Source: Pseudovirgaria hyperparasitica
Lineage: Eukaryota; Ascomycota; Dothideomycetes; Acrospermales; Acrospermaceae
Length of the DNA: 64,000 nt
Direction: 5' to 3'
Assembly: GCF_010093815.1 (NCBI RefSeq)
Contig: NW_022985560.1
Coordinates: 1,299,501-1,363,500 of the forward strand
The translations under genes were made by a program, and so were the position numbers. The notes beneath the pieces are model-generated. The model saw only the letters and a list, made by a program, of their open reading frames with translations. It ran no database searches and was not told the origin of the DNA. Below are positions 9,801 through 21,576 of the stretch, one piece after another; within the stretch, counting starts at the first letter, position 1, and the number at the start of each line of letters is the position of its first letter.

Positions 9801-11675
9801 ACTTCCTGTGCCTCCCGCGATGATGCTGAGCTCATTGTTTGGAAACGACAAGTTAGCTTTTCGAATTATGAACTCTCTGTTCGCGTCTTGATCGTCGACA
9901 GGCCAAGCAAAGTCAGCATCCTGAAACTCAATCGATTCGCCTGGAGTTGTAACTTCTGGGATCTCTGGAGCGTGTAGATACTTCTCCACTCGTTTCAGGC
10001 TTACCCAGGCATCGATTGCGTTGGTTGCAAGTTCTGGAATCAGAGCAAGCGTGACCTGAATACTATTGAGCACACCCATTGTTGTGAACGCGACGCTGGG
10101 TAACAGCTCGCCATACACGAGTGCATGAACTGCCAATGCAACGGCAGACAGCATTATAGGCCCAAACAGCCAACAAAACATAAGACCAATGTCAGCCCTG
10201 AACGACCTCCACTGCTGGCTCAGTTCTTCGTCTCGTACTTCTTTAATTTGACTTTGAACTCTGTCCTCGTGGGCTGCAAACTTGACATGCCGAATCCCCT
10301 TCAATATTTCGGTTACAACAGCAAGTTTTCGATCGCGAACTTTCATGACATCATTCTGTGCTTTTGCGTATTTTTTCGAGAAGAAAGTGTTGAGAGGCAT
10401 ACTCAGAATTTGGACAGTTAGCCCTGCGAGCAATGCTTGCCATCCCACGAGGTATCCAAGGAGGCTAAAAGATATCAAGATTTTGCAGAATGCGCCGAAG
10501 AACCAGTTGTTCACTAGGGCAAAGTATGATACCCTGAAAACGTCGACTCCGACTAAATTGACCGTTCCTTGTTGTGTCTTGTTCTCGGCATCCTCGCTCT
10601 CAAGCCCTGACACATCGGCCACCCCCTTGACATCTTTACGTCGCAAAGCTTTGGCATAGACAAGAGCTGACAAGTGGGTACGAAAGGGAACTTGGATGTA
10701 GGAGTATGAGATGTACCAACCGACGCTCTCAACGAATTGTGTTAGGAAGAGAAAAACGCCGAGCAGGACAACCCACAACGCGATCGGTGCACTCTGGTCT
10801 CCGCTTGCATGTCGGCTCTCTAATGTTCGCAACAACATGAGCATGGCAACAGAAGGCGCTTGGACTGTAATCGCATCCATGAATGTCATGAAATACTGTG
10901 CGGCTAGCGCCCCACGATGGCAGCGAAGTAGCAGACGAAACAAGGTCTGGTCAGGCTGGAGCTCAGGGTGTGTATTGAGAAGCCAGCTGGATCTGCTTTG
11001 GTATCCCAATATGGGTACATCGTCCATTGTCAGCCAGCTCTTGGCACGCACCAAATCCACGAGCTCAGCCATCCAGGTGAAAGTCAGCCTGTTCAACAAG
11101 GAAACTGTCCGTTCCCCATCCACATTTTTGCCTCCCAGAAACACTTTAGGACGTCTTGGAACTAGCATACCAGAGACAAATGCAGCAATCGAGCAAAGCA
11201 CATCAACGAGAAGCAATGCCTTTACTGTCCGTCCGTTCCATTGGGTGTAAAGCAAGCTCGCGGTAATGGCCACAATAGCATGACTGAGAGCGGTGTATGC
11301 AGAGCTGTTGAAGCGTCGAATCGGATTTCGTTCTAGAGCAACGTTGATGCCCTGTATCAGAATTGCAAAGTGTTCGCCTGCATGGAGCCATGCTGGCAGA
11401 AGTATATTGTTACCATGTTTCGCAGGGGTCGAAGAGACTGCAAGTGCGAACGATGATGACAGGGCGAGGACTGAAACCACGAGCAGAGATATGATAGGAC
11501 CTTTGGCAGAAAATTGTTTCTGACTTTGTTCTGTTGCGACTCCGTCCACATCTTCGTAAAAGCCACTCCCTTTTTCAGATTTCCTACGCCGGGCAATGTT
11601 GATGGCAGCAAGAAGACTAGGAAGGCCGATCAGCGCGAAGCTTACAACTACTAGGATTGTCGTAAGCGGAAGCAT
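6893..11675 (-). CDS. ABCC-type multidrug-resistance ABC transporter
   Basis: Full-length ABC transporter of subfamily C in three exons: 8796-11675, 8313-8740 and 6893-8264, about 1559 residues. The order is an N-terminal TMD0-like hydrophobic region, TMD1, NBD1, TMD2, NBD2. NBD1 shows Walker A GGTGSGKS (about 9792-9815), signature VSGGQ (about 9470) and Walker B LIMDD, where Asp replaces the catalytic Glu, as is common in NBD1 of this subfamily. NBD2 shows VGRTGAGKSS (about 7592-7624), LSQGQ (about 7230) and a complete LILDE Walker B (about 7170). A Ser/Thr/Pro-rich insert of about 40 residues precedes the NBD2 signature. Introns are 8741-8795 and 8265-8312. An in-frame ATG at 11744 would add 23 residues; 11675 is preferred because hydrophobic sequence begins at once. 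It probably exports conjugates or drugs across the vacuolar or plasma membrane; the substrate is unknown. Confidence 0.9.
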
Positions 11676-12325
11676 TGCACTGCTGTTGGTCAAAATCAAG
11701 GCAGCTCCATGGCAACTCTGGTGAGATGGAAGATATATGGGCAAGCGTATGAGTCAGGATGAAATGATGATGGCCAGAGTTTGCGCGACAACAATGGATC
11801 AGTGCAGATGGGGGCGGATTGATGAATGATGGTAAATCTGATCAGACGCGGTGTCCGTTTGCGTCGATCTCTAACGTGAGGGGGCCGGAGAACCGCACGG
11901 TGCACCACTGGACGGGACTACAGAGACTAAAGACCCATCCATCAATTCATTTTATTTACCTAGGATGTTTACACTACATTCATAGTGAAGAATACCATGA
12001 TTCATCCATCATCTGACTTGCTTTCGCCTTTCCGGACAAGAGTAGAATGTGTCACTGCGTAGTTGTCGTAGTTACACCACCGTGGCGCATATTAGGCAAC
12101 AACGCTAGCGCTAATTAGTTTCATGGATCGGACCCGAATCTATTCCAGAAGTCGAATTCGGAACTTCATTATCGATACCGACCACTGGACACTCCCTAGA
12201 CAGATCTCCCGGTTTGCACTGTCAGATACCGATTGTTTTGGCAGTGGTGTTACTCATTAGCTATTGTGGTGTTATACATGACAATCATCAAACTCCTCTC
12301 CATGTGAAAGTGGCTCTTGCCTGGG
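11676..12325. other. Intergenic between ABC transporter and PEX2
   Basis: About 650 bases holding the ABC transporter promoter and the PEX2 3' region. A small partly palindromic stretch (GCTAGCGCTAATTAG, about 12103-12117) is visible. No gene is seen. Confidence 0.5.
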
Positions 12326-13792
12326 TTACTCCGAGCTGGCATTGCTTGCCTTCGCCCATTCTTCGCTTTCATCAAGACCCAGATCATGTTTCCGGTAGGA
12401 AACATCAGACTCTTCTGCTTCGGAATCTGCGCCTTCGCTCGTTGCACTGCGTTGAACAACGTCAGGCTTCGATCCCTGCAAGTCACTTCTTTCCTCGCTG
12501 TCTGCATCGAAATGTTCGGATGCAAAGCCTACTGTCTTCCCGTTCGAAGTTGGACGGGGTACTTCTTCCAAGACATCGCCAGCCCATGGTCTACACTCTT
12601 TGACCATATCACCACAGCGTAAACAAGTCCAACCTTGCCCTTCCTCGCCCTCTATTCTCTGAACCAAGCAGACATAACAATACACATGACCGCATGGTAT
12701 TGTTTCGTAGGGGTTCGTTATGTCTGTAGCGGCTGAACCAATCACGCCACCAGCACCGGACGACTGGGCCATAATTTCGGTCTCAGATGTGCCAGACGAT
12801 GGATTTTGATCTTGGTAGCAGATCGCACAAGTCCGCTCCGGCAGGTAACCATATTCTCCAAGGCTAGTATCTTCTTCAGTTGAGTCCGGGGTGCGGCCCA
12901 GAATGCTCTTTGTAACGAAGGTTCTGATTTTTCGCCACGTCCTAGACAGTATCCGACGCCAACGCGAGATTCCCACGAGAGGCAATAAGAATAAGAGAAA
13001 CTCAGTGAATGCATGCCATACAAGCTGACGATTCAAGTATTCGAAAGAGACTTCTCGAGAGGTTGCATGCGAGGTAGGTGTAAGTCGTAGTCGAAGTACT
13101 CGATCAAGGAGGGTTCGGTACCGCCCATTCGTCAGAAACACGAGGAAGGAGGACATCGCCGCCAAGGAGTGAATGTTGCTCAGAGTCGTAGTCAGACGGG
13201 ATAGTTGCTGCATTATTGGTGATTCCATAGCATCTGGATCATCCGGGCGAGATAGCAGATAATCTTCCCACTTAGTCCAGCCATATCTACATCCAACCGT
13301 CAGCAGTCCATATAGTCCTTTCTGCCACGACTTAGGCGGAGGCCTGGCTAGACTGTTGTCGCGAGCATCTGTGTATCGCAAGCCCTGTAGGGATGCCCCG
13401 TATGATGCATTGTGGTCCCAGATCGTGAGTTTAAACAGAATTGCGCGCAATGCCAAGAGTATCTCTGCTGAGTATTCATCCCTCAAATGAGATCCATAGT
13501 ATTTAAGACCTTCCCCAACCTGGCCTTTCAGTAAGTCGAGAAGTTCCTCGTCAAGTAGTTCTGCATCGATCTGTCCTACGCGGAACGCAGGATGTGTGCC
13601 CTCTCTTCCCTTGACACCATCCCAGAGACTGTTTCCAAGGCTGCCTAGCCGGCTGAGTGGTCTGGGGAGGCTTGACAGTGTCACGGCCTGCGCTGCGCGA
13701 TGCGCGTCTTCGCGAGCTCGATTCTCTGCAACGCGCTGTCGACGTCGGTTGGCTAGGCGCTGCTGCGCGGCGGCGAAGTCGGCTGTTGGCAT
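12326..13792 (-). CDS. PEX2: Peroxin-2, RING-type E3 of the peroxisomal import complex
   Basis: Intronless protein of 488 residues. The N-terminal half carries the Pex2/Pex12 domain with the conserved stretch around KLTIWDHNASYGASLQGL (about residues 121-138) and hydrophobic segments (for example 205-220 and 261-275). The C-terminus holds a RING finger with ligands C322, C325, C367, H369, C372, C375, C390 and C393. The spacing between the second and third ligand is long, as in fungal PEX2. A Ser/Glu-rich acidic tail of about 90 residues follows. With PEX10 and PEX12 it forms the ubiquitin ligase channel that recycles the receptor PEX5 at the peroxisome membrane. It is divergent from KAP120 over a 406-bp shared promoter region. 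The family assignment is firm; individual membrane spans are inferred. Confidence 0.92.
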   Translation of the reverse strand: MPTADFAAAQQRLANRRRQRVAENRAREDAHRAAQAVTLSSLPRPLSRLGSLGNSLWDGVKGREGTHPAFRVGQIDAELLDEELLDLLKGQVGEGLKYYGSHLRDEYSAEILLALRAILFKLTIWDHNASYGASLQGLRYTDARDNSLARPPPKSWQKGLYGLLTVGCRYGWTKWEDYLLSRPDDPDAMESPIMQQLSRLTTTLSNIHSLAAMSSFLVFLTNGRYRTLLDRVLRLRLTPTSHATSREVSFEYLNRQLVWHAFTEFLLFLLPLVGISRWRRILSRTWRKIRTFVTKSILGRTPDSTEEDTSLGEYGYLPERTCAICYQDQNPSSGTSETEIMAQSSGAGGVIGSAATDITNPYETIPCGHVYCYVCLVQRIEGEEGQGWTCLRCGDMVKECRPWAGDVLEEVPRPTSNGKTVGFASEHFDADSEERSDLQGSKPDVVQRSATSEGADSEAEESDVSYRKHDLGLDESEEWAKASNASSE

Positions 13793-14198
13793 GTCATCTG
13801 GGGAGCAAGATCATTGCCCTCGTTGCTATCCCGAGGATAAGACGAGATCAGGGTGACCTTTGGAGGAAGCAAAGCTTCGGCGATGACAATGGAGAATGTT
13901 CGAGTGCGTATTGCAAGCCGAGGCAAACTGTCCAGTGCTACCAAGCCTGGCTAGCTCCGCAAAATATCGGCGCGTCTCCCTAAAATGCGCGTTGGTGGTG
14001 CGCGCTAATAGTGGTACACTCTCAGGACTCTGGGCAAGGCTGATCCTACCAGTGATGCCCCACCAAAGCTACCGAACTGTTGACTGAAGCTATTCATAGC
14101 TTAGAAAAGACAACAAAATGGTTTGAACCTATAGTGCGACCTCGATCAAGCACAATTTAACCTTGTGAACAACCGAATCTGCAAAAGTATCTCCCACG
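13793..14198. promoter_or_regulatory. Shared promoter region of PEX2 and KAP120
   Basis: 406 bases between two divergent start codons. Both promoters must lie here. I could not single out a factor site with confidence. Confidence 0.5.
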
Positions 14199-17100
14199 AT
14201 GGATGTGGAAGGTCCTATTGAGGTTCCTGGAGAGGCAAACCCTCTTACGGAGGGGATCCTCTTCAACGTGCTTCGCTCAGCATCCTCGAGTGATCCACAA
14301 CAGATTCAAAGCGGCACTAAACAACTACAGAAATGGGAAACATCAGAGGGCTTTTATCCTCTACTACAAGTAAGCATATTCGGGCGTGTCTATCAAACAT
14401 TGGGGCTCATGACTTTTCAGACCGTGTTCATTGACCAGCGAGTCCCTCGAGATGTCCGATACCTAGCCATAATAAAGCTCAAGAATGGCATCGACAAATA
14501 TTGGAGGAAAACTGCCACTAAGTACGTCTTTGAGGTATCGCACACGTATCCATACATTGACCGACACTGTCTAGTGCGGTTAGCAAGGAGGACAAAGCAA
14601 AGATACGCGCGAGACTGCTCGAGAGTGGCATAAATGAAGCCGACGCACCGCTTGCTCTTCAGAATGCTATTGCGGTGGCAAAGATTGCAAGATTTGAATA
14701 TCCGAATGATTGGTACCATGCTGTCATGACCTAGGAAGAGGACGGTTATGCAACTGACATTTCCCAGGCCGGATGCGATACAACAGCTTCTAAACATCCT
14801 GCGTCAATCCATACTGCCAGGAGCTTATCGTCTACACCTTCCACGCGCACTGCTCATACTTCTGCACCTCATAAAAGACCTATCTGCAGGCCGTCTGTTA
14901 CGGACAAAACAGAATCTTCAGGCCATCGCCCCTGAAATACTGCATGTGCTGGGAAAAATATATTTAGAGAAGGTCCAGATTTGGGAAACCTTTCTTCGTC
15001 AAGGTGGAGATGACGAAGGAGGAGCACTCGATGACATTGAGACTAGCTTAATGGCCATCAAGGCCTTACGTCGTCTTTTGATTACGGGTTATGAATTTCC
15101 GCACAGAGATGCCGACGTTCAGCAATTCTGGGCCATTACCCTGCAAAAGCTTACTGAATTCAAAGAATTTCTTCCCAAAGACAGTCCTCTGTCTATAGAA
15201 GTGCAAAGACGGATCGCCAGGCATCTCACGCAATTGAACAAATTGCATGTGGATATGGCGAGGACACATCCCTCCGCTTTCGTTCTGCTACCTCAATTCT
15301 CCAACATCATACAAAGCTATTGGGACACTATCATGCAAGTGGGAGAGACCTTTGGAATACGGTCAGTCGATGACATTGGGGGTTATGTTGGCAGTGATGG
15401 TGATGCCGGCGATGAATACGAAGACGTCACCTCGATTCTCGAAAGATCTTGCCAACGTGGCCTTCTCATTTTCCGAGCTTGTATCAAAATGGTATTCAAT
15501 CCAGCACAAACCTTCAAGTATCGCCAGGAGAAGGAAAAGGAAGAAAGGACTCAAGCGCAGCAAATTGTCAAGGAGCAGATTCTCACCGAAGGCTTTGTCA
15601 GAACCATTCTCGAGTTGGTCATCACCAAATTCTTTGTGTATCGTCAGAGTGACCTCCGGCAATGGGAGGAAGAACCGGAAGAATGGGAGAAACGTGAAGA
15701 TGCGGAGGGCGAGGACTTTGAGTTCTCTATTCGTTCGGCTTCTGAAAAGTTGTTTCTCGATTTGGCAATCAATTTCAAGAATATTGTGATAGAGCCTTTA
15801 ATCAATGTCTTCTGCTCAGTCTCCAGTAAGTCTGTCCGAGCTCCAAGTCTTCCGTTGTTCTGACCTTAGGAGCTCCAAATGAAACTGCCATATTATCCAA
15901 AGACTCGATATATACAGCCATTGGTCTGGCAGCACCAGTCCTATCTCAGCACCTCGACTTCGATGCTTTCATAAATAACACGCTTTTGCAGGAGGTGCGC
16001 CAGACATTCCCAGGTTGCAGTCTTCTACGTCGACGGATTGCCATCCTGCTCGGCCAATGGATAACAGTCAAGGTCTCCAATGACTCAAAACGCCCGGTAT
16101 ACCATATATTTGAACAGCTCCTTGATAGGAATGACATCTCGAATGATCAAGTCGTACGTATCACAGCAGCCAGACATTTCAAGCATGCAGCAGACGAATG
16201 GGAATTCAAGCCGGAGAACTTTCTGCCTTATGCACCTACTGTTCTCACCCGCATAATGGAGTTAATAGAAGAAGTGGAATTGTCGGAGACGAAAATGGCT
16301 TTACTCAACACCGTTAGTGTCATTGTCGAGGGACTGGAGCAGCATGTACGTGCAAGCCAATGTGTGGCAGTGGCCTGTACTAACTCACGATAGATAAGTC
16401 CCTACGCAGATCGAATTGTCAAACTCCTGTCACCTCTGTGGGACCAGTCCGGACAGGAACATCTCATGAAGCAAGCAATACTTGTGATCTTGGCTCGTCT
16501 CATCAACGCCATGCGAGCTGAGTCTCAAGTATATCACAGTCTTGTTTTGCCAATCATTAAAGGCGCTGTTGAGCCCGAATCAGTAATTTCATGTCGTTCT
16601 TTTCGTCTTCTGCAGGAGCTGACTCACTCATTCAGGAAACTCGGCTATATTTACTGGAAGATGCCCTAGACCTGTGGGGTGCCATTCTTGCGCAGTCGCC
16701 TGCACCAGCCTCTGCAGACCTGATCGCACTAGCACCATACCTGCTCGATGTCTTGGAGACTGGATCAGACGCATTACGAATATCGTTGGATTTGACACAG
16801 TTATACGTGCTACTTGCACCATCAGACATTCTCTCGGACCAATTTCGTGGTCCTCTGATTCAGCGATTAGCCAGTCTCATGGGCACGCTGACGCCAGACG
16901 CAAACGGCACTGTGACTAGTCTTACTGAGATCATTATCCGAGCAGCTCATCAGTTTGGCGGGGAGCAAGCTATACAGGTCCTTGTAGGAGACATGGTCAG
17001 CACAGGCTTCCTTCCCAGGCTAATCAAGGGCCTGAAGGGCGCATGGGCAGCACATCAACGCACTGGTCCTAAGGCTCCTGCTTCCTCGGTAGATGGTATC

Positions 17101-17713
17101 GTTGAAACCGACTATTTCGCCGTTCTAGCGCGCATCGGCACCGCGAGTCCACAAGTCTTGCTTGAGGCCATCAATATGTCTCTACCAGATGAGAATCCAG
17201 AAGAAACCATGAAGTGGCTTCTGGAAGAATGGTTCAGCCACTTTGAGAATATCGCAGACCCGCCCCGCAGGAAGCTGATGGCGTTGCTGTTCGCACGGCT
17301 TATGGAAACCAATGCAGATTGGATCCTGGCCAAGCTTCAGGATCTCATGACGGTATGGACAGATGTCATCATTGAATTGACCGATGGCACAAATGATCAA
17401 TCGACCGAGTACGTAACTATGTTTCCCTTCAAAAACACTATTAATGCTAACACGATGCTGTAGCTGCCTTGTATGGGCCCCACCTGATCCCAACACTGTC
17501 GACCTAAGCGCTCAGACCCCCGAGGATGCTCGCATGTCCGTACTCGTATATGCCGATGTGGTACATACTGTAAACATAGTCGCGCTTGTCCGTGAGCGCA
17601 TCCAAGCAAGCATCACCCTCTGCGGAGGCCAAGAGAGGTTCCACGAACTTTGGCTCGTCAACGTGGACAAGGAGGTCATCGCTGCATTCAGCAAACTGGA
17701 GGGTGTCATGTGA
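14199..17713 (+). CDS. KAP120: Importin-beta family karyopherin, KAP120/importin-11 type
   Basis: Nuclear transport receptor of 994 residues encoded by eight exons: 14199-14369, 14421-14521, 14575-14712, 14768-15825, 15870-16345, 16394-16582, 16636-17408 and 17464-17713. All junctions keep one reading frame; introns are 44-55 bp. The N-terminus carries the importin-beta N-terminal repeat pattern (QIQSGTKQLQKWE, then DVRYLAIIKLKNGIDKYW), with the ANAVSKEDKAKIRARLL and FEYPNDWP blocks typical of the importin-11 group. The remainder is HEAT-repeat-like helices with an acidic loop (about 15655-15720: EEEPEEWEKRED). In yeast Kap120 imports ribosome assembly factors such as Rpf1. The intron 4 acceptor could also be three bases downstream, changing one residue. 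Confident at family level; the cargo is inferred from orthology. Confidence 0.9.
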
Positions 17714-17989
17714 GCGTTTTATGGGACATGGGAAACACTACGATGCGCACGTAGATTTGCCCGCAATGGTTTGTTTCTTGTGGTTATGGTGCATAGCGAT
17801 ATATACCCTCCCTGATGCATTCGTTCCTGATAGATATGAGTTGATGTGGTACCTGGCACAGGCTCGTGTTGACATAGCAGGTAATTCGGCATTCAAAAAA
17901 TAATTCGCTCTAATACTCTTCTACGAAGGTGTTATCCGCTCGCAGCTAATAGCGCACAGCGCATATCAGTCGTCGACTGCGATGGAAGC
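17714..17989. other. Intergenic, convergent 3' regions
   Basis: Stretch of 276 bases between the KAP120 stop and the stop of the zinc-finger gene on the other strand. No gene is seen. Confidence 0.4.
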
Positions 17990-18919
17990 TCAGCAATCTA
18001 TGTCGACATTATCCATACAATGCCCACACCATCCGCATTCTTTATCACAGAGCCCGAATTCAGTTCCCTTGCTACCATGGTCATACCCATACTCATACTC
18101 ATAAAACGACTGTGACCCGTGATATAACCCTCCTCCTCCACCTCTTCTCCATCCTCCTCCCCCACTTTCACTCCCGTTCTCCCCCCTCTCCAACCCCAGC
18201 CTTGTCCTAGTCCTTGTTTTCTTCCCACCGGCAACCATCACCTTCTTCTCTTTCTTCTCCTTCTCCTTCTTCCCTCCAACAGGCACATTCCCACCCCTCC
18301 TCGCCGCCCCCGAACCAGACACAAATCCACCCGACCGATGATACCCAAGTCCCGCATTTACCAGCCCATCAAAGGAGTGCGCATACCCACTATACACTCG
18401 ATCTTCGGGATACATATCCGCGTCAATTCCCGCCTCATCCAGTATCAGCGCGCTCATGCGTTCGAAGAGGTCTGTGTCTATGGCCTCGCGCGCCTGTGAT
18501 GTTGGTGTGGGTACTGGGGGGTTGGTAGAGGCGGGCAGTGCGGGGACCAAAGGAAAGTCAGCGTGAATATGCACAGTATCCTGATGAAGACGCATGGCAT
18601 CTACGCTGCAGAACGGAGCTTGACAGGATGGGCAGTGGAATTGTGATGGAGGGGGTATGGATGTGCCGCCGAGGTGTTGGGTGAGTGCGAGTTGGCGTTT
18701 GAATGGTTTGCGGCAGAGGGTGCATTGTAGTGGTTTTGAGAGCATGATTTTGGGTGGGTTTGGTGGTGGTGGGTAGATGTGGTTGGGAGGTTGAGGTCTG
18801 AATGTAAAGGGACGATTGGGGATAGATGATGGAGTTGTGAGGCGGGTTTGTTCATATGGATGGATGGATAGATCCATGTGTGTGCGGGGCATCTGTGGTA
18901 TCCCTGTTCTGTCTCTCAC
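17990..18919 (-). CDS. C2H2-type zinc-finger protein with Cys-rich tail
   Basis: Predicted protein of 309 residues. A proline-rich N-terminus leads to two adjacent zinc-binding motifs: CTLC at 66-69 with His82 (the second His is irregular), and a regular finger with C96, C99, H112 and H117. A middle region without known domains follows. Then come a Lys/Glu-rich basic stretch (about 210-240) that could serve in nuclear localisation, a Gly-rich stretch, a Tyr-rich stretch (YEYEYGY), and a Cys-rich end (LCDKECGWCGHC). It is probably a nucleic-acid-binding nuclear protein. The translation start is uncertain: internal ATGs at residues 10, 15 and 59 are possible, and the last starts just before the first finger. 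No exact family is recognised. Confidence 0.65.
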   Translation of the reverse strand: MRDRTGIPQMPRTHMDLSIHPYEQTRLTTPSSIPNRPFTFRPQPPNHIYPPPPNPPKIMLSKPLQCTLCRKPFKRQLALTQHLGGTSIPPPSQFHCPSCQAPFCSVDAMRLHQDTVHIHADFPLVPALPASTNPPVPTPTSQAREAIDTDLFERMSALILDEAGIDADMYPEDRVYSGYAHSFDGLVNAGLGYHRSGGFVSGSGAARRGGNVPVGGKKEKEKKEKKVMVAGGKKTRTRTRLGLERGENGSESGGGGWRRGGGGGLYHGSQSFYEYEYGYDHGSKGTEFGLCDKECGWCGHCMDNVDIDC

Positions 18920-19466
18920 TCGTGCTCGCTAGGGAGTGTGGATTGTAAGGTGCAGAATGTGTTTCTTACGATGGGATAACGGCTGAATGGCTTCGTGTCA
19001 TTGCATGAGATTATGATGACCTGTAAGTGGTCATCGACTGTGGGATCTACGGTGATCACGTCGGATTTATTTGGTTTCTGTGTAACACTGACCTATGGCT
19101 ACTGATACCAAGCACGAGTTTTATTCATCCTAAAGATACATAGGAGTAAGTGGATGATATACAATTCTACTAGGCTGTGCCGTTGTGGCTTGCAGATTCA
19201 CGTTCTGGGATCTGCCATTAGAGCTTTATGACTTCGCTGATATTAAGATCCAAACCGCTAGATATCTGACTGTTTGTTTTGAAGTAGACTTTAACGCTGT
19301 GGGTGGCATGGCACTGACTGCGCAAAGCATGAGGAGGCCTGGGAAGTAACAGATCGGAAGACTAAACCAACGAAAATTACCATTCAAACCCGATCGAAAG
19401 TTTCTGGCCATTATGACAACAACAGCTATTTGTCATATTACCACGAGGAGCAAGATGAACAGCTTA
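18920..19466. other. Intergenic, no gene seen
   Basis: About 550 bases between the zinc-finger gene start and the end of the CorA-like gene, both on the minus strand. It contains AT-rich DNA and no convincing coding frame. Confidence 0.45.
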
Positions 19467-21445
19467 TCATGCACTCCCAACACCCCTAAATGATGGTCTC
19501 AGGGTATGATGAAGTGGCTTGATATCCCTTGCCTCCGACTTGTGCTCATCATGTCCCGGTCTAACTGTTTTCTTTAGACTATGTTGAAGTGGCACAATGA
19601 CTTTTCCTTCCTCGAGACTTTTGACGACGCGCTCATTGCGTCTATACCAAGCATAGGCTGAAATGTTGACGATACTAGTGAGTATAACTGTCACGACCCA
19701 ATAGATCCAATGGTTCCCTGAAACCACTGACTCTCCCGGTCCAGCCCTCAAATTCCAGAAGGAAGTACTAAAGTATGTCTATAAAGCTGAATAAGCATTG
19801 ACCCATAAGGTAATACGATCCGAACGACGGCTCTACATACCGCGGTAAACGTGGCAGGGAGAAACACCATGGTGACTACAGATATCGCTTTCATTGCTTT
19901 AGCGTCCCGGAGTGAAGTCGTAGCAATTTTGCGAGAACTGTCGGCCAACTGCGCCATGAGCTTATTATCTTGCCGCGCTCCCCTGGCAAGTACAGCTGAT
20001 TCTTGAGCTATAGCCTGGGAATAGTAGTTGTCTCTCTGCGCCATGAGACTGCTGATCTGTTCCATGCATCAGTCGAGTAACCAAAGTCTAGATGGCTTTA
20101 AGTGACTGTACAAGATCTCGGACCCTTCCTAGACGGGCAAGCTGATGATCCACGGCTCTCCAGCAACCATCGTTGTACGCTTTGAGCGAGATTATTTTCG
20201 AACCCATCCACTTGATCGCGACATCGTCGTCTGCTTTGCTGACATCATTGACGATTTGAGAATGCATAGCGCTGAGACAATGCAGCGCGTTATTTACTTC
20301 CTTGCATATACAGTCGTTTCCCCCGAGGCCCCTGTAACGTATTCAATCAGACAAGACCAAATAATGCTACAGGACTAGGGCATCGGTGGAGAGGCTGGTA
20401 GAGGTGTGGCCTCACAGATACCACATCACTGTGTCGGTTGTTACTTACTCGTTTAGTGCATTAATTTGGACGATAAGCCCCTCAAGATCGACTTGTTCTC
20501 AGTACTTATCACCGCTGTCTATCAGATAGATCGCAAGGGTGTCCGCATCTTTTTGCCTGAAGCCAATGCTATCATTGAGATCAGTGATGCATTTGCCGAT
20601 GTTCAATGATTTCTGCCTAACACGAGCAATGGTCATTTCGATCACGAGGAGACACGCCGATGTTGGATGGATCGCTTTCTCCCGAAGATGGGTCAATTGG
20701 CGAGTCATCACTGTTATTTCACGATCCTCTAGACCATGTACAAAACAACATATAGAGCCGTCTGCGGGATCGCGTGTGGCTCCGATCGTAACACGCATAC
20801 TTCTCCATGCCAGGGGACCCTGTTACATCTTGTCACAAGTACCTCTGTAAAGTATCCCTGGTGGTCCCATGCATTAGTTGGTATTGACTCATAAAGTAGA
20901 GAAGTAACCGGAGTATGGCAGCCAACATACCCTCAAAGCTCGACTCAAACAATCCGGAATCCGTACCATAGACAAGTGTGGGCCCAATTGCAGCCAGAAT
21001 TAGGAGCCTTTGCGGTAAATGGAATGCTTCCAGGATGCGATCCACAGAGCTTCGAGTCGCTTGAAAACAATGCTTCCCATTTTCGCGCAGGATTGGATCC
21101 GTTGGCATTGCTCTAATAGGACATGGCTCAGCTCGCATTCACAGGACTTACGATAACTCACATCAGCCGAAAGCTTCTAGGCTTTCTCATGGATTCACTT
21201 TTTTCTAGCCAGGCCGATAGGTCATTTTCCGTGATAGTCTGCCGGCGTAGAGTGTCCACTGATGTAGCTTCTAGGCCCTTGAAAGAAATTAACACGCTTT
21301 AAGGTGAGTGTAATTATGTTGGAAGACTCGTTCGCACATCTTGAGCGCAGAAGTAAAGGCACTCCAGCTTTGTTTGACCGGGAATCGGGAAGAAGAGGTC
21401 TTTGATCTCGGGGTTGATGAACCTTTGATATTCATAGTCGTCCAT
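19467..21445 (-). pseudogene. CorA-like Mg2+ transporter-domain protein, interrupted by TGA
   Basis: A seven-exon model (21338-21445, 21162-21277, 20843-21112, 20449-20802, 20112-20331, 19841-20056, 19467-19778) gives one continuous frame of 531 residues, except for an in-frame TGA at 20499-20501 (codon 266). The stop lies between DSGDKY and EQVDLEGLIVQ, and both sides match this fungal family. Family features include HGLEDREI, MAQRDNYYSQAIAQES, and the CorA membrane region KAISVVTMVFLPATFTATYFSTSFW, followed by a second hydrophobic segment. Such proteins are common and variable in filamentous fungi; ion transport has rarely been shown. Intron 3 (20803-20842) is only 40 bp and uncertain. A further upstream exon beginning near 21576 (MHDDVKFL) is possible. 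TGA may derive from CGA by C-to-T change. A pseudogene is the simplest reading; a sequencing error is possible. Confidence 0.7.
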
Positions 21446-21576
21446 GATTATCTACTAACAAATTAGTAACACAAAAGGGACATGGCATCGACAGACTCTT
21501 GGAGGAGGTCAATGCGAGTTGGATTATGCTCTATATCGTCGTCGACGAGGCTGAGAAACTTGACATCATCGTGCAT

